From contig CM060900.1 in assembly GCA_030762935.1 (NCBI GenBank), forward strand, positions 399,674,632 to 399,738,631: DNA of 64,000 nt, given 5' to 3'. Made by a program: the position numbers and the translations under genes. Below are positions 1-17,239 of this stretch, one piece after another. The stretch's first letter is position 1. Each line of letters starts with the position of its first letter. The notes beneath the pieces were generated by a model. That model was not told where the DNA came from and made no database searches. It saw nothing but the letters and a program-made list of their open reading frames with translations. Origin of the DNA: Hymenopus coronatus. Lineage: Eukaryota; Arthropoda; Insecta; Mantodea; Hymenopodidae.

Positions 1-465
1 AGTGCTGATAATAATCATTTATTAGCTTTTTGCTTTAGGTTTTTCCTTAGTTCTCTGCTTTACTATAATAAAATTGTTATGTCATCTAAAATAAACCAAA
101 CCAAACTCTGTAGTACAACAGACAGCAGTCTGGTCATGGCCAACCACCACTGCATGCCCCACCTCTGCCCATTACAAGCAACCTGGGTGGGGTGTAGTAC
201 TGGAAGGTGTGACTTGATTAGTGCCCTGAGTCCTACCCGGTTGGTTAATGCTGTTGTTCATGCAACATGATTGTTATGTCATGTTATGTCATCTGCATAC
301 CCAATTGCCATCACCATCCCCCTTCTTGTTGTACCTTCCGAAATATTTCATTTATATATAACAGATTTGCAATATGTATTAAGGACTTTACTATTTCATC
401 TTTGCAATATTTTTCAATGTCATTCACAAATTTATCTAGTCTGCTTATTTATTTTGTATTTTAGA
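1..465. other. AT-rich intergenic DNA, no gene seen
   Basis: Short frames here lack any recognisable domain or codon pattern. No repeat family was recognised. Confidence 0.5.
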
Positions 466-865
466 ATACCTACCTGTTCTACAAGAAGATGTGCCTTTAG
501 CAGTGTGACAGGGCATATGCTTCATGCACAATGGAATACCACTTCATTTCAGTTTTGATGTTCATCAGCTTCTAAATAACAGATTCCCTGACAAATGGAT
601 CGATAGAGGTGGTCCAACCTGGCTTCCACACCTTCCAGACCTAAACCCACAAGACTTTTATTTTTGATATATTTTCAGGCTCTGGTATAACAAACATTGG
701 CACAAGATGGAGAGAATCTTTTTGCCCATATTGTGCAAAGCAGCAAAAGAACATATATTCATCAGAGATACAAGAGCACCTCCAGGACTAAATGTGATGG
801 CAGGTTAATTTATGTTTCACTGCTAACAGTGGACATTTTGAAAATTTCATGCCAGAGAGCATTTC
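466..865 (+). pseudogene. Degraded mariner-type (DDE) transposase, C-terminal part
   Basis: One frame from about 469 to 667 reads LPVLQEDVPLAV, stop, then FMHNGIPLHF, FDVHQLLNNRFPDKWIDRGG and LPDLNPQDFYF. These match the order of the catalytic-core and C-terminal motifs of the mariner-type transposases common in insects: the D-G-A-P-x-H segment (here N-G-I-P-L-H), the R-W-I-G-R-G-G-P segment and S-P-D-L-x-P-x-D-F-x-x-W. Near 818-845 the frame TANSGHFENFM resembles the usual G-G-H-F-E-H end. Stops and frameshifts interrupt it, the first catalytic Asp is replaced by Asn, and the N-terminal DNA-binding half is missing. It is a dead fragment; no terminal inverted repeats were found. Confidence 0.7.
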
Positions 866-1638
866 ATAGGAAATAATTGGTTTGTTTTTCTGTTCCTCTT
901 TGTTCCCCATGATTAATGTACTATGAAGTGGTGGAAAATAAGTTGAAAATAAAGCATATCCATATAACATATATTCTTCTTCATGTGAGGAATGTCCTGA
1001 AAGTACTTTATTTTCACATCATTCATCTTTTATTGTCTGTAATGCTCTAGATGCTATCAAAGCAGTTTTGTTGAAAAACAACTATTTATTCAAAAGGAAG
1101 AGTCTGACTGTACTTTTACAACTTCTGTTCTACGGAAGAAACAGTTACTTCCCACTATTTGTTAATTTCTGGAACACTGGTGATAAAATACTATTGGATG
1201 CCTTCTAATATGGATAAATATTAAAACAGCAGAAGAATCCTGATGTATGCCCAAGATACAATATTTGGTTTTAATACGATAAAAGATAATGGGATGGGCA
1301 AAATACTCCACTGTAAATGTTTTACTGAATGTACCCGAAATTAGCATCAGTGTGATACACAATACACTCAGGATAAGTAAGCCTTTTTATCATTGATAAG
1401 GTTATGTTACAACTAGCTTAAAAATACAGTTGAAATTTTAATATCTATAAACAAGAGGTTATGGATCTCAGAAGGACTTCAGGGATTCAAGAGGAGGCTG
1501 TGATCAATATTGACGGTTAATCCTCTGTATACTGTTGATGAGTTTTATAATATAAATATGTGACGATAGAATGTATGATTGATGTATGTAGTTTACTGAC
1601 GAAGTCATGAATAATTGTATTCAACAGACTAATAAATG
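866..1638. other. AT-rich intergenic DNA, no gene seen
   Basis: No coding or RNA signal recognised. The short minus-strand frames here show no domain. Confidence 0.45.
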
Positions 1639-1816
<178 letters not shown>

Positions 1817-1919
1817 TTCCTATAGAGAATATCAGGAAAGGGGAATAAAGTAATTATACCAGAATTTGATTAAGCCTAAAAGCTGTCTTTAGCTTAGTGG
1901 TAATGTTATATGTAACTAC

Positions 1920-7702
<5,783 letters not shown>

Positions 7703-10086
7703 TATGATGAAGGAATAACCTGTTTCTATGATGAGCTTCAAAATATAGTAGGTAATATAAACGCAAAGGATTATCTAATTTTGGCTGGAGATTTGAATGG
7801 TCGAGTGGGAAATCATCCAATCGATGGTTGTGTTGGATCGGAAGGAGAGCCCATTTTAAATAGTAATGGCCAAGCACTGATAGATTTTTGTAGTTATAAT
7901 CATCTTAAAATAACAAACACATTTTTTCGACACAAAGACATACATAAATATACATGGGAAGCCAGAGGAACTAGATCATTATTAGATTATGTCATCATTA
8001 ATGAAAAACTCAAACTCTACATAAGGGACACAAGGGTTTATAGAGGCTCCGAAATAGATAGTGATCATTATTTAGTGCAAAGTAATTTCCAAATCACATT
8101 TCACTATATAAATTTCAAGAAATATAAACAGCAGACAATTCCAAGGAGAAGAAGTAATAAACAATTTAAAACATATCTCCTTGAAGATGAAAGTATTAGA
8201 AGATTATACCAAAACAGATTAAAAGATAAACTTAAACAAAATACACATGACATTGAAACAGATTGGATGAATATCAAATCAGCAATATTTCAAGCAGCAT
8301 TTGAAAGTCTTGGCTATAAAACAAAAAAGAAGAAAAAATGGCTCCGGACATGGAATGATAATTTGAAAACATTGATAGAAAGAAAGAAGCAGTGTCATAA
8401 AAAGTGGTTGCACTCCAAAACAGAAGAAGATTACATAGATTATAAAAAAGAGAGATTAGAAGATCAGACTGGGACAAATATGTTAAATCCTTAGAACGAG
8501 ATATAACAGGGCCACAAAGGAAAGGTTTTAAGTTAATCAAACAATTACAATTAGTAGAAAATGATAAATTGAGAATAAATAAAATATCAAAACACGATTG
8601 GATAAAACATTATTCTTCACTCTGGAGAGAGATAAGTGACGCAAATGCAGAGACTGATCTTGATTATGAGACCCAGGAAGATGGTTCAGAAATGGATCAA
8701 GTTTCAGAAGACGAATTACACTCAGTATTACTCAAAGCTAGAAACAGAAGGTGCCCAGGTTTAGATAATATAAGTATGGAATTTTTAAAATATGGAGGCA
8801 AAATTTTAGAAGAAAAAAATTAAATTCTGTTTAATGACATTTGGAAAACCAACATAATACCGAAGGACTGGGAAACCGGATTAATAATAAACTTACATAA
8901 AAAGGGATCAAGAGTAAACTGTAAAAATTACAGAGGGATTTCTCTTCTTAGTTCAGCTTCCAAACTATATGCCAATATACTTAAGCATAAGTTAGAAAAA
9001 TATTCTGAAGATATGTTAGGGGAAGAACAATGTGGTTTTCGATGGGGGAGAGGATGTATGGACGCAATTTTCACTTTATCTCAGATCATAGAAAAAAGAA
9101 GAGAATTCAATTTACCACTTTTCATACTATTTGTTGATTATGAAAAAGCCTATGATAGTGTAAATAGATATAAATTATGGCAAATATTGTTAGATTATGA
9201 TATCCCATGTAAATTAATAAGAGCTAAGTCTATATACAAATTCAAAAATCCAGATTAAATATAATGATGACAATATGACAGATCCAATAATAATTAATAA
9301 AGGAGTAAGACAAGGTTGTGGACAATCTCCATCATTGTTCAATATTTACATTAACAAAATCATAGAAGACTGGAAACAAATATCGACACATGGACTAAAA
9401 TTTCATCAGAATAAATCAGTACAAATCATTTTATATGCTGATGACCAAGTTATAGTAGCCACATCAGAAGATGAATTACAGGGAGCGGCATATAAATTAA
9501 ATAATGTAGCCAAGCAGTACTCAATGAATATTAACACTGAGAAAACCAAAATTATGGCAATATGTGGAAAAAACTTAATAAGAGCCAAAATTGAATTAAA
9601 CGGCATAATAATTGAACAAATTACTAGTTTTACATATTTAGGAAACTTAATTTCAGAATACCAATCTGATTTTTATATTAAAATTCAAAAATGTAATAGA
9701 TTAAATGGAACAATTAAACGACATTTTAGCAAACAGATGTCAGTGAATACAAAATTAAAAATCTACAATATTACATCGAAAGCTGCACTTCCATTTGGAA
9801 GCGAAACATGGATTTCAAACAGCAAGGAGCATAAACAGCTAGAAGCAGCTCAAATGCTCTTGGACTTACAAGACTTGATAAGAAAAGAAATACTGACATC
9901 AGGGAAAAATTAAAAGTTGAAAACATAGTGGATGACATTAACAATTATCAACAAAATTGGATGCAACATGTCGACAGGATGGTGGATCACAGATTACCTA
10001 AAATGGCCAGGTACTACAACCCACGAGGGAGAAGAGATAGAGGACATCCACGAAGGCAATGGCGGGATCAGTATCACCTATTCTGA
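7703..10086 (+). pseudogene. RTE-type non-LTR retrotransposon, 5'-truncated, EN-RT ORF broken
   Basis: This is the coding remnant of an endonuclease/reverse transcriptase polyprotein. The first readable residues, YDEGITCFYDELQNI, sit mid-endonuclease directly against the ATT array, so the 5' half is missing. The endonuclease part shows LAGDLNGRVG and SDHYLV (catalytic Asp/His region). The RT part shows RCPGLDNISMEFLK, NYRGISLLSSASKLY, the motif A block FVDYEKAYDSVNR, GVRQGCGQSPSLFNIY and the active site YADDQV at about 9433-9450. The C-terminus WMQHVDRMVDHRLPK to RRQWRDQYHLF ends at 10086. Lesions include a 28-bp deletion near 8447 (frameshift), a stop near 8821, and frameshifts near 9250 and 9910. 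RTE assignment rests on motif style and the C-terminal block. Confidence 0.88.
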
Positions 10087-10129
10087 GTTTCCGAGTACAG
10101 GATTTTCTAAATCCTAAATTTCTTATTGT

Positions 10130-10172
10130 TCATGATGATGATGGGGATGATGATGATGATGATAATTAGTAT
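10130..10172 (+). repeat. RTE 3' tail: (ATG)n-like short repeat grading into ATT array
   Basis: After the RTE coding end and about 45 bp of 3' UTR, the sequence becomes ATGATGATGGGGATGATGATG and then ATAATTAGTATTTTTG. RTE elements characteristically end in short tandem repeats instead of poly(A). Here the tail changes without a break into the ATT array. Confidence 0.7.
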
Positions 10173-10299
10173 TTTTGTTATTATTTTATTATTTTTCATT
10201 ATTATTATAATTTTTATTATTTTTATTCTTATTTTTACTATTATTTACATTATTAAAATTGTTATTATTTTTATCTCTATTATTTTTTATTATTATTTC

Positions 10300-10396
<97 letters not shown>

Positions 10397-11135
10397 TTTG
10401 TTATGACTATCATTTTTATTATTTTTTTATTATTATTTTTATTTTTAGTTTTTATTTTTATATTATTATTTTTTATTATTATTATTAATATTATTATTAT
10501 TATTACTATTTTTATTATGACTACTATTTTTATTATTTTTTATTATTATTTTTATTTTTAGTTTTTTTATATTAATGTTATTTTAATTACTATTATTTTC
10601 ATTATTTTTTTATTATTATTTTTATTTTTATTTTTATTATTATTATTATTATTATTATCATTATTATTATTAGTAGTATTATTATCATTACAATTATCAT
10701 TTTATTATAATTATGATTTTTATTATTTTATCTTCTTTATTATTATAGTTATTATTATTTTTATACTTATTATAATTATTATTATTTTTATGATTATTAT
10801 TATTATTATTTTTATCACTATTTTTATTATGACTATTATTTTTGTTATTTTTTATTATTATATAATTATTATTATTATAATTATTATTATTATTTTTGTT
10901 ATGACTATCATTTTTTATTATTTTTTTATTATTATTTTTATTTTTAGTTTTTATTTTTATATTATTATTTTTTATTATTATTATTATTAATATTATTATT
11001 ATTATTACTATTTTTATTATGACTACTATTTTTATTATTTTTTATTATTATTTTTATTTTTAGTTTTTTTATATTAATGTTATTTTAATTAATATTATTT
11101 TCATTATTTTTTTATTATTATTTTCATTATTATTT

Positions 11136-11175
<40 letters not shown>

Positions 11176-11309
11176 CATTATTATTATTAGTATTATTATT
11201 ATCATTACAATTATCATTTTATTATAATTATGATTTTTATTATTTTATCTACTTTATTATTATAGTTATTATTATTTTTATACTTATTATAATTATTATT
11301 ATTTTTAAG

Positions 11310-11360
<51 letters not shown>

Positions 11361-12850
11361 TTTATCACTATTTTTATTATGACTATTATTTTTGTTATTT
11401 TTTATTATTATATAATTATTATTTTTATAATTATTTTTATTATTTTTAACCTTTTAATATCTTTATTATTTTTTATTATTATGATTACTATTATTTATTC
11501 ATTTTTATTTTATCTATTATTGTTATGTTTATTTTCGTTATTACTTTTATTATGATTATTATTTTTATTATTTTTATAATGATTATAATTATTATTTTTA
11601 TTATAATCAATATTATTATTTTTAGTATAATTATTATTTTTTTATTAAAATTGTTGTTTTTAATATTTTAATTTCTTATAATCTTTTATTATTATTATTT
11701 TTATATTAATTTTTATATTATTATTAGTTTTATTAATATTATTGTTTTTTTATTATAACTATTATTGTTATATTTATTTTATTAAGACTATTATTTTTGT
11801 AATTTTTTTATTATTATTATTTTTAAAATTATTCTTTATATTTGATTATAATTATTATTATATTTATATGTATTATTATTTTAATGACAATTTTTTTAAT
11901 TATATTTGTATTATTATTATTTTATTATTATTTTAAGTATAATTGTTATTATTAATTTTATTTTTATTATAATTCTTTTTATAATAATTATTATTTTATT
12001 TTTATTATTTTAATTGTTATTATTTATTATTTTTCTATTATGATTATTTTTACTTTTTTATTTTATTGTTTTTAATATTCTTATTTTTATTATTATTTAC
12101 TATTGTTATTGGTATACCTTTTTTATTATTTTTATTATTAATTTTTATTTTTATTTTTAGTTTTTTATTATAATAATCATTATTATTTTTAGTATTATAA
12201 TTTTTATTATTATTTTTGTTATTATTATTATTTTTATTCTAATTATTTTTATAATTACTATTATTATTATTTTTTAATTGTTATTTTTATCATAATTAGT
12301 ATTATTTATATTTTATTATAAATATTAGTATTTTTATTATTATTTGTATAATTATTATTATTATTATTTATATAATTATAATTATTATTACTATTTTTAT
12401 TATGACTTTTATTTTTATTATTTTTTATTATTATTATTTTTATCATTATTATTTTTATCATTATTTTGATTATTATTTTTTATTATTATTTTTATTTCTA
12501 TTATTACTATTATTTTTATTATTTTTTATTATTTTTATTTTCATATTATTTTATTTTTATTGTTAGATTATTATTATTTTTATTTTTATTATTTTTATTG
12601 TTATTTTTATTATTATTTTTTATTAGTTTTATATTATTTTATTTTTATTTTATTATTATTTTATTATTAATTTTATTAATAATATTGTTATTATTTTTGT
12701 TTTTATTATAACTATTATTGTAATATTTATTTTTATTATTATTTTTGTATGCGCATTATTTTTATTATTTTTTATTATTATAATTATTATTATTATTTTT
12801 CTTATAGTTATTATTATATTTATATATATTATTATTTTTATTATTATTAT
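10173..12850. repeat. ATT-type simple-sequence array 2 (2.7 kb)
   Basis: Same composition as array 1. A unit of about 500 bp is tandemly duplicated (starting near 10397 and again near 10897). From about 11167 to 12835 it is a close copy of 5417-7110, with matching runs such as the rare GTATG(A/C)GCATTATTT marker at 7025 and 12747. It ends abruptly at GC-rich retroposon A. Confidence 0.93.
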
Positions 12851-14342
12851 TGCCAACACCGCCTCCATCCAGCTCCACCCGCCGCCGCAAGGAGAGCTTC
12901 GAGATGCCGAGGAAGAAGACACAACGCAAAATCGCTGCCAACCCAGCTGCCAGCTCTCCACCGGCAACTGCCGGCAGGGAAGCCTCCACATCACTGTCAC
13001 CGTAGCAAGTCCAACAAACACCGCCGCAGACAGCCCAAAATTCACCGGCAGCCAGCACAGCCTCTCGGCAGCTGCAGCTGCAGCCGCCGCCGGAGCCCGC
13101 GCAGTCGCTACCAACGAAGTTAAGTGCTGTGGTTCCCCCTGTCCCTAGAGATCTTTCTACCAAGCACGTAATCGACGTAGCGCAGTCGCTGTGGCCTTCT
13201 TGCTAGAGAGCACTCGAATCCTGAGCGACCGGGGACTAACGCCACTCGTCCGAATTGAGTTCCAAGACAGCGCCGATATGGAAGCTCCTTTGGCATCAGG
13301 GTTGCCCTTTCTAGGGTGACTCCTGACCGTCGAAGTTAGCATAACAGAGCGCCACCGCCCTTGCCGACGCTGCTGTGCATACGGGCACAGCTTCGAAGCC
13401 TGTTCCTCGCCGCCGCGGTGCCACTATTGTGGAGCCGCTGCCTACACCGCCGAGTGCACACAGCACGACCTACGCCGCAGACGCCGGTTCTGTGCCACCT
13501 GCCTTGGCACAGGACACTACACCGGGCAAGCAATGTGCCCAGCCTATCCAAGGAACAGGCAACCGTCTCCGCAGCAGACCCGGTAAGAACCAGTGCCTTC
13601 AACCACACAGACAGCGCAGACACCTACACCTTCAACGCTACATACCGGCGAACTACTGCAGAAACTCCAGGGCCTAAGTGAGCCATTCAGAACCTCCACG
13701 CGGAGGTTCTGACACTGACGGCTAAACTGACACACCTGGAGGACCACCTGCAAGAACAACAGACCGAACTTCAGGAACTTCCAACACTAAGACACCAATT
13801 CACTCAACTCTACGCTGACGTCCGGCTCATCATCAGGGAGGAGGTGAAGGCCCTGAAGACGACGACAGGACGGCCACCGATGCACCACAGCGACCCTGAG
13901 CCTCTGGTTCAGATAGCTGAAGGACCTATATATACAACATCCACCTATGACAGCACAGGAACTCTACAGAAAACAATTCCGCAGAGAACGAACCAACCTC
14001 AGGAGGCATCACCAGTAACTTTCACAAAACACACATCACTATTAACTACCATTCATTTACACCAATTGCTTCTCCAGCCGGGCACTCAGGGCGCAAGTCA
14101 TGTGTGTCCACTGGCTCATCATACTTTCACCTCGCAGTTACTGCCACTGGCAGGCAGCAAACATGTTCACCAGAAGTTCGCAGGTGTTTATGCGGTACTG
14201 CACAAGAGAGGCATGGGCCTACTACTTCCCATGTTTTTGTGAGTAGTGCCACCCTGGTTCAAGTCCAGGTGTGGGAGTCTCACACTTCCCGGTTTGCCTG
14301 GGGTTAGGGCGTCAGTTGCCTTTTCCTCCTTTGTAAAAAAAA
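12851..14342 (+). mobile_element. Retroposon A: ORF1-only LINE-like element (type A)
   Basis: GC-rich element with abrupt borders: ATT array on the left, an oligo(A) run at 14335-14342 on the right. It contains one Gag-like ORF (decayed) and a 3' UTR of about 320 bp, with no reverse transcriptase. Near the 3' end lies a tRNA T-arm-like hairpin (14253-14269). The left end starts inside a leader that belongs to type B elements and passes into the type A start at 12904, as in element I. Oligo(A) and closely related copies nearby support retroposition. Confidence 0.8.
12904..14021 (+). pseudogene. Gag-like ORF1 of retroposon A, broken
   Basis: Start ATGCCGAGGAAGAAG (MPRKK) is shared with elements H and I. 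Order of parts: Pro/Ala/Gln-rich low-complexity N-terminus; RRM-like region (VPRDLSTKHVIDVAQS to LTPLVRIEFQ, about 13145-13330); three zinc knuckles, CRRCCAYGHSFEAC, CHYCGAAAYTAEC and CATCLGTGHYTGQAMC (about 13357-13540); then a helical segment (LHAEVLTLTAKLTHLEDHL, EEVKALKTTTG). Stops at about 13003, 13204, 13316 and 13584, and frameshifts, make it non-functional. The last part is an RNA-binding Gag-like protein by homology of layout; function is inferred. Confidence 0.75.
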
Positions 14343-14410
14343 TGCTATAAATAGTTTTCTACGAAGTCCGTGCCCAGGTCTCAGTCATCTTAAATACTAG
14401 ACTTTAGGTT
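14343..14410 (+). mobile_element. Retroposon C, 5' piece split by nested insertions
   Basis: These 68 bp follow the oligo(A) of A and end in ACTTTAGGTT. The same 10 bp recur at 15334 and 16874, where the sequence resumes with AACTAATAAC. This fits one element C interrupted by E2 and B. The piece itself matches nothing else seen here. Confidence 0.45.
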
Positions 14411-15333
14411 CAGTGCCCCCTGTATCCCCGGAGCAGGGCTTCATCTCCACAACAGCCACAGCATCACCATCTAGCTTCACCACCAATCAACTCTTCACCA
14501 AACGCTTCATCTGACAACTCATCTTCACCAATGGACACCTTCCTGAAGGACACCGTGAGCTCCATCCAGCAGCACATCGCCGCCATCCTGACGCCTACAC
14601 ACCAACTCGGCCTCCGTCTCGAGGAACTTCAGAGGGTAACCAATGAACGACTCGCGGCACTGGAGGCCAAGCACCAGGATTCGGAAGGTGTTGCAGGTGA
14701 TCATGGCGAAGTGCTTGCGTCTGTTCAGCGCCAGTTGGATCACATAGAGAGCCACTTCGTCCATCCACCTGCCAAGGACAGCGACGACCGGAGCTCGCGG
14801 CTGGAGTCTCTTGAGGCTTCGGTCGTGGGTATCCGAGAGCTGCAACATCAACTACACCAGCCCATCTCCAAGCAACTACACGTCCTTCAGAAAGGAATCA
14901 GCTCTGACATCCTCACCTACAGCGCTACCGGTCCGACCCCCAGGGGAAGGAAGAACCGGTAGTACCGACATCATCACCACAGGGAGAGAGTGGCAGCTCT
15001 CCCTGCACTACCAATCCCATTTTTCACCAACAAATCCTAACCACCTACAATTTCCTTAATTCCTCACCTATACTTCGCTACGGTGGCCGGCTGGGTCTCG
15101 GTCAAGCCGGTCTGCTAGCAGAACCCTCTCCCCTGGTGGCCGCACAGCGGGCCAGTTCACTTTTAACTTTGACTGCGCGGGTGCAACAGCGGTACCGCAG
15201 CATCCTTACCTTCCAATACCGGTGGAGGGGTTTTTTAGACGGTAGGCCCACTCTGGGAGACCCCGACACTCCGGGCATGCCAGCCTGGGTTAGTCCTTAA
15301 GGTGAATTTTTCTCCTCCACATGAAACTAAAAA
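14411..15333 (+). mobile_element. Retroposon E2: 5'-truncated copy of type E, nested in C
   Basis: It begins inside the type E ORF, at the sequence coding CPLYPRS (compare 19745), and is collinear with element E through the coiled coil, stop codon and 3' UTR to GAAACTAAAAA at about 15323-15333. It is flanked by ACTTTAGGTTCA at 14401 and 15334, a 12-bp direct repeat that looks like a target-site duplication. The terminal hairpin arms GTGGAGGGG (about 15221) and CTCCTCCAC (about 15312) are present. Confidence 0.8.
14531..14962 (+). pseudogene. C-terminal coiled-coil part of type E Gag-like protein (143 codons open)
   Basis: The frame starting MDTFLKDTVSSIQQH is collinear with residues 278-419 of the intact type E protein and ends in the same RGRKNR stop. 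It keeps the amphipathic heptads (LGLRLEELQRVTNERLAALE, IQ/VQRQLDHIESH). RRM and zinc knuckles are absent through 5' truncation, so it is a fragment even though the frame is open. Confidence 0.8.
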
Positions 15334-15343
15334 ACTTTAGGTT

Positions 15344-16838
15344 CAAACGTAGGTGGTGGGCTACATGGCGAAGAAGAGACTCCGCAGATCCGCCACTGCT
15401 AAGGCAGCAACCATCGCCTCCTCCCCGGCAACCGCCGAGGAGGTAGCATCTCCGACGCCACCGGTCGCGGCAAGCCCTGCTTCGAAGCCGGCCGCCACCG
15501 CAGTCTCGCGGCAACTGCAGCCGCAATTGCCGCCATCAGCGTCGCCACCGACGTCTCCAGCCACCTCCGCGTCGCCGCCGCCCCGGTTCAGTGCCGTGGT
15601 ACGGGGGTCCCTCGGGACCTTCTCACCCGGCAACTGCTCACCGCCGTGCAGTCGCGGTGGTATTCTTGCTTGAGGGCCACCCGCATATATTGCGACCGGC
15701 GGCCAACGCCGCTCGTTCGTCTGGAGATACAGGACCAGGCTGACTTGGAAGCTGCCTTGGCGTCAGGGTTGCCTTATTAGGGCGACTTCTGGTCGTCGAG
15801 GCTAGCCGACAGGAATGCCATCGGCCCTGCAGACGCTGTTGTGCCTACGGACACACAGCTGAAGTCTGCTCTTCACCGCCGAGGTGCCACTACTGCGGTA
15901 CCAATACCAACACCGCCGAGTGCACTGGGCACGATCTCCGCCGTCGCCGCCGATTCTGTGCCACCTGTGGTGGCACAGGACACTTCACCGGGCAAGCCCA
16001 GTGCCCTCTCTACCCAAGGAGCAACATTTCTTCACCACCTCCTGCCCGCCGCACCACACCACCGCAGACTTCAACAACAGAGGCCTCACCACCTGCACTC
16101 TCAACAGACTCAGCGACGCGAGAAGCCATTCAGGACCTCCACGCGGAGATCCTGAACGTCGGCGCTCGACTAGCTGCCCTGGAAGAGTCATGCAGCCTCC
16201 TCACACAGAAGCTGCAGGAATTGCAAGCTTCTAGCGCCGCAGCAGCCACCAGCCAACAGAACACAGCCGCCGACCTGTCAACCAGGATCGACGCCCTCAT
16301 GCAGCCGCTGAGGCAGGTTCTCCTGCAGCAAGCTGCTTACTCTGCTGAGCTGTTGCAATCTAGACGTCAGCAGCCCAACACCGCTCCTCCTCCTGTACAG
16401 CTTGAGGGGCACGTACGGCCTGGGGATCCTCGGCCACCAACCCAGTGGAAGACTACTGGGAGCTTCGCTGAGCAATTTCGAAGCAGGTACAATCCGTAAG
16501 TTTTCTACGTCATATTCTCTCCCCAATTTCCAGCTTTTATTTCCTTTCTAATATCACCTCCATTCCCTAGGCTTCAGTCAGGTTGCAAGGCTGTCAGCCT
16601 AGAAATAACCTTTCAACCGCTCCCGCACAACGTGCGGCAGCATCCCATCTTTCTTGTACTAACCCGGGTGCATTAGCGGGACCGTGCTAAGCCACGCTAT
16701 CCATAACAAGCTACTGTTATAACGTGGAGTTTTTTTTTTTAGTGAGAATACCGCATGAGGAAGCGGAGAGTCGCACATATCCTCCTAGCCGTTGCACTTC
16801 GGCAGGGGTTGAATGCGTATTACATTTTTTCCCTCCAC

Positions 16839-16873
<35 letters not shown>
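15344..16873 (+). mobile_element. Retroposon B: ORF1-only LINE-like element (type B)
   Basis: Element of about 1.5 kb with a short leader, one Gag-like ORF, a 3' UTR of about 340 bp and a 30-plus nt poly(A) tail (about 16842-16873). ACTTTAGGTT lies on both sides (15334 and 16874), consistent with insertion into the same target as E2. Terminal arms GTGGAG (16724) and CCCTCCAC (16831) close a hairpin next to poly(A). Its sister copies are D and F. It contains no RT. Confidence 0.85.
15365..16499 (+). pseudogene. Gag-like ORF1 of retroposon B, frameshifted
   Basis: Starts MAKKRLRRSATAKAAT after TAC-ATG, as in D. N-terminal Ala/Pro-rich stretch, then PPRFSAVVRG (start of the RRM-like domain), zinc-knuckle block around 15830-16010, coiled-coil region IQDLHAEILNVGARLAALE, and the conserved end FAEQFRSRYNP-stop at 16499. 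Several small indels in the RRM and knuckle region scatter the coding sequence over three frames. Expected intact length is about 375 residues. Confidence 0.75.
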
Positions 16874-16876
<3 letters not shown>

Positions 16877-16883
16877 TTAGGTT

Positions 16884-17239
16884 AACTAATAACTGACGAT
16901 GCCCGCAGGCTGTTATATATAAAATATCACTATATACTACAAAACCTATATCACCACCAACTCCCCCCAGGGTGCACTCAGGGCGCAAACCATGTGTGTA
17001 CCCTGGCACTTCAGTCTTTCACTCGCTGTTACTGCCACTGGCACGCAGCATCCATTCATCACAAGAAATGCGCAGGTGCTTAATGCGGTATTGCACAAGC
17101 GACGCAGGGGCCTCCTATTTCCAGTGGGGATTTTTCATGGGTAGTGCCGCCCTGGTTCGAGTCCAGGGCGAGGAGTCTCACACTCCCAGGCTTGCCTGGG
17201 GTAAGGACGTCAGTAGCCTTTTCCCCCGCCACTAAAAAA
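16884..17239 (+). mobile_element. Retroposon C, 3' part (type A-like 3' UTR) with oligo(A)
   Basis: From about 16970 it aligns with the last 260 bp of elements A and I: GCACTCAGGGCGCAA, then the ATGCGGTA(T/C)TGCACAAG block, GTAGTGCC, the T-arm-like hairpin CCTGGTTCGAGTCCAGG at 17151-17167, and CCGCCACTAAAAAAA at the end. It has the best-preserved T-arm and a second perfect hairpin at 17183-17201. Confidence 0.75.

Noticed and set aside
14401..16883. TTAGG-specific insertion (SART/TRAS-like) based on CTTTAGGTT at three junctions
   Set aside because: Only a single TTAGG-like pentamer occurs in unrelated flanking sequence. The three copies are better explained as duplicated target site of nested insertions.
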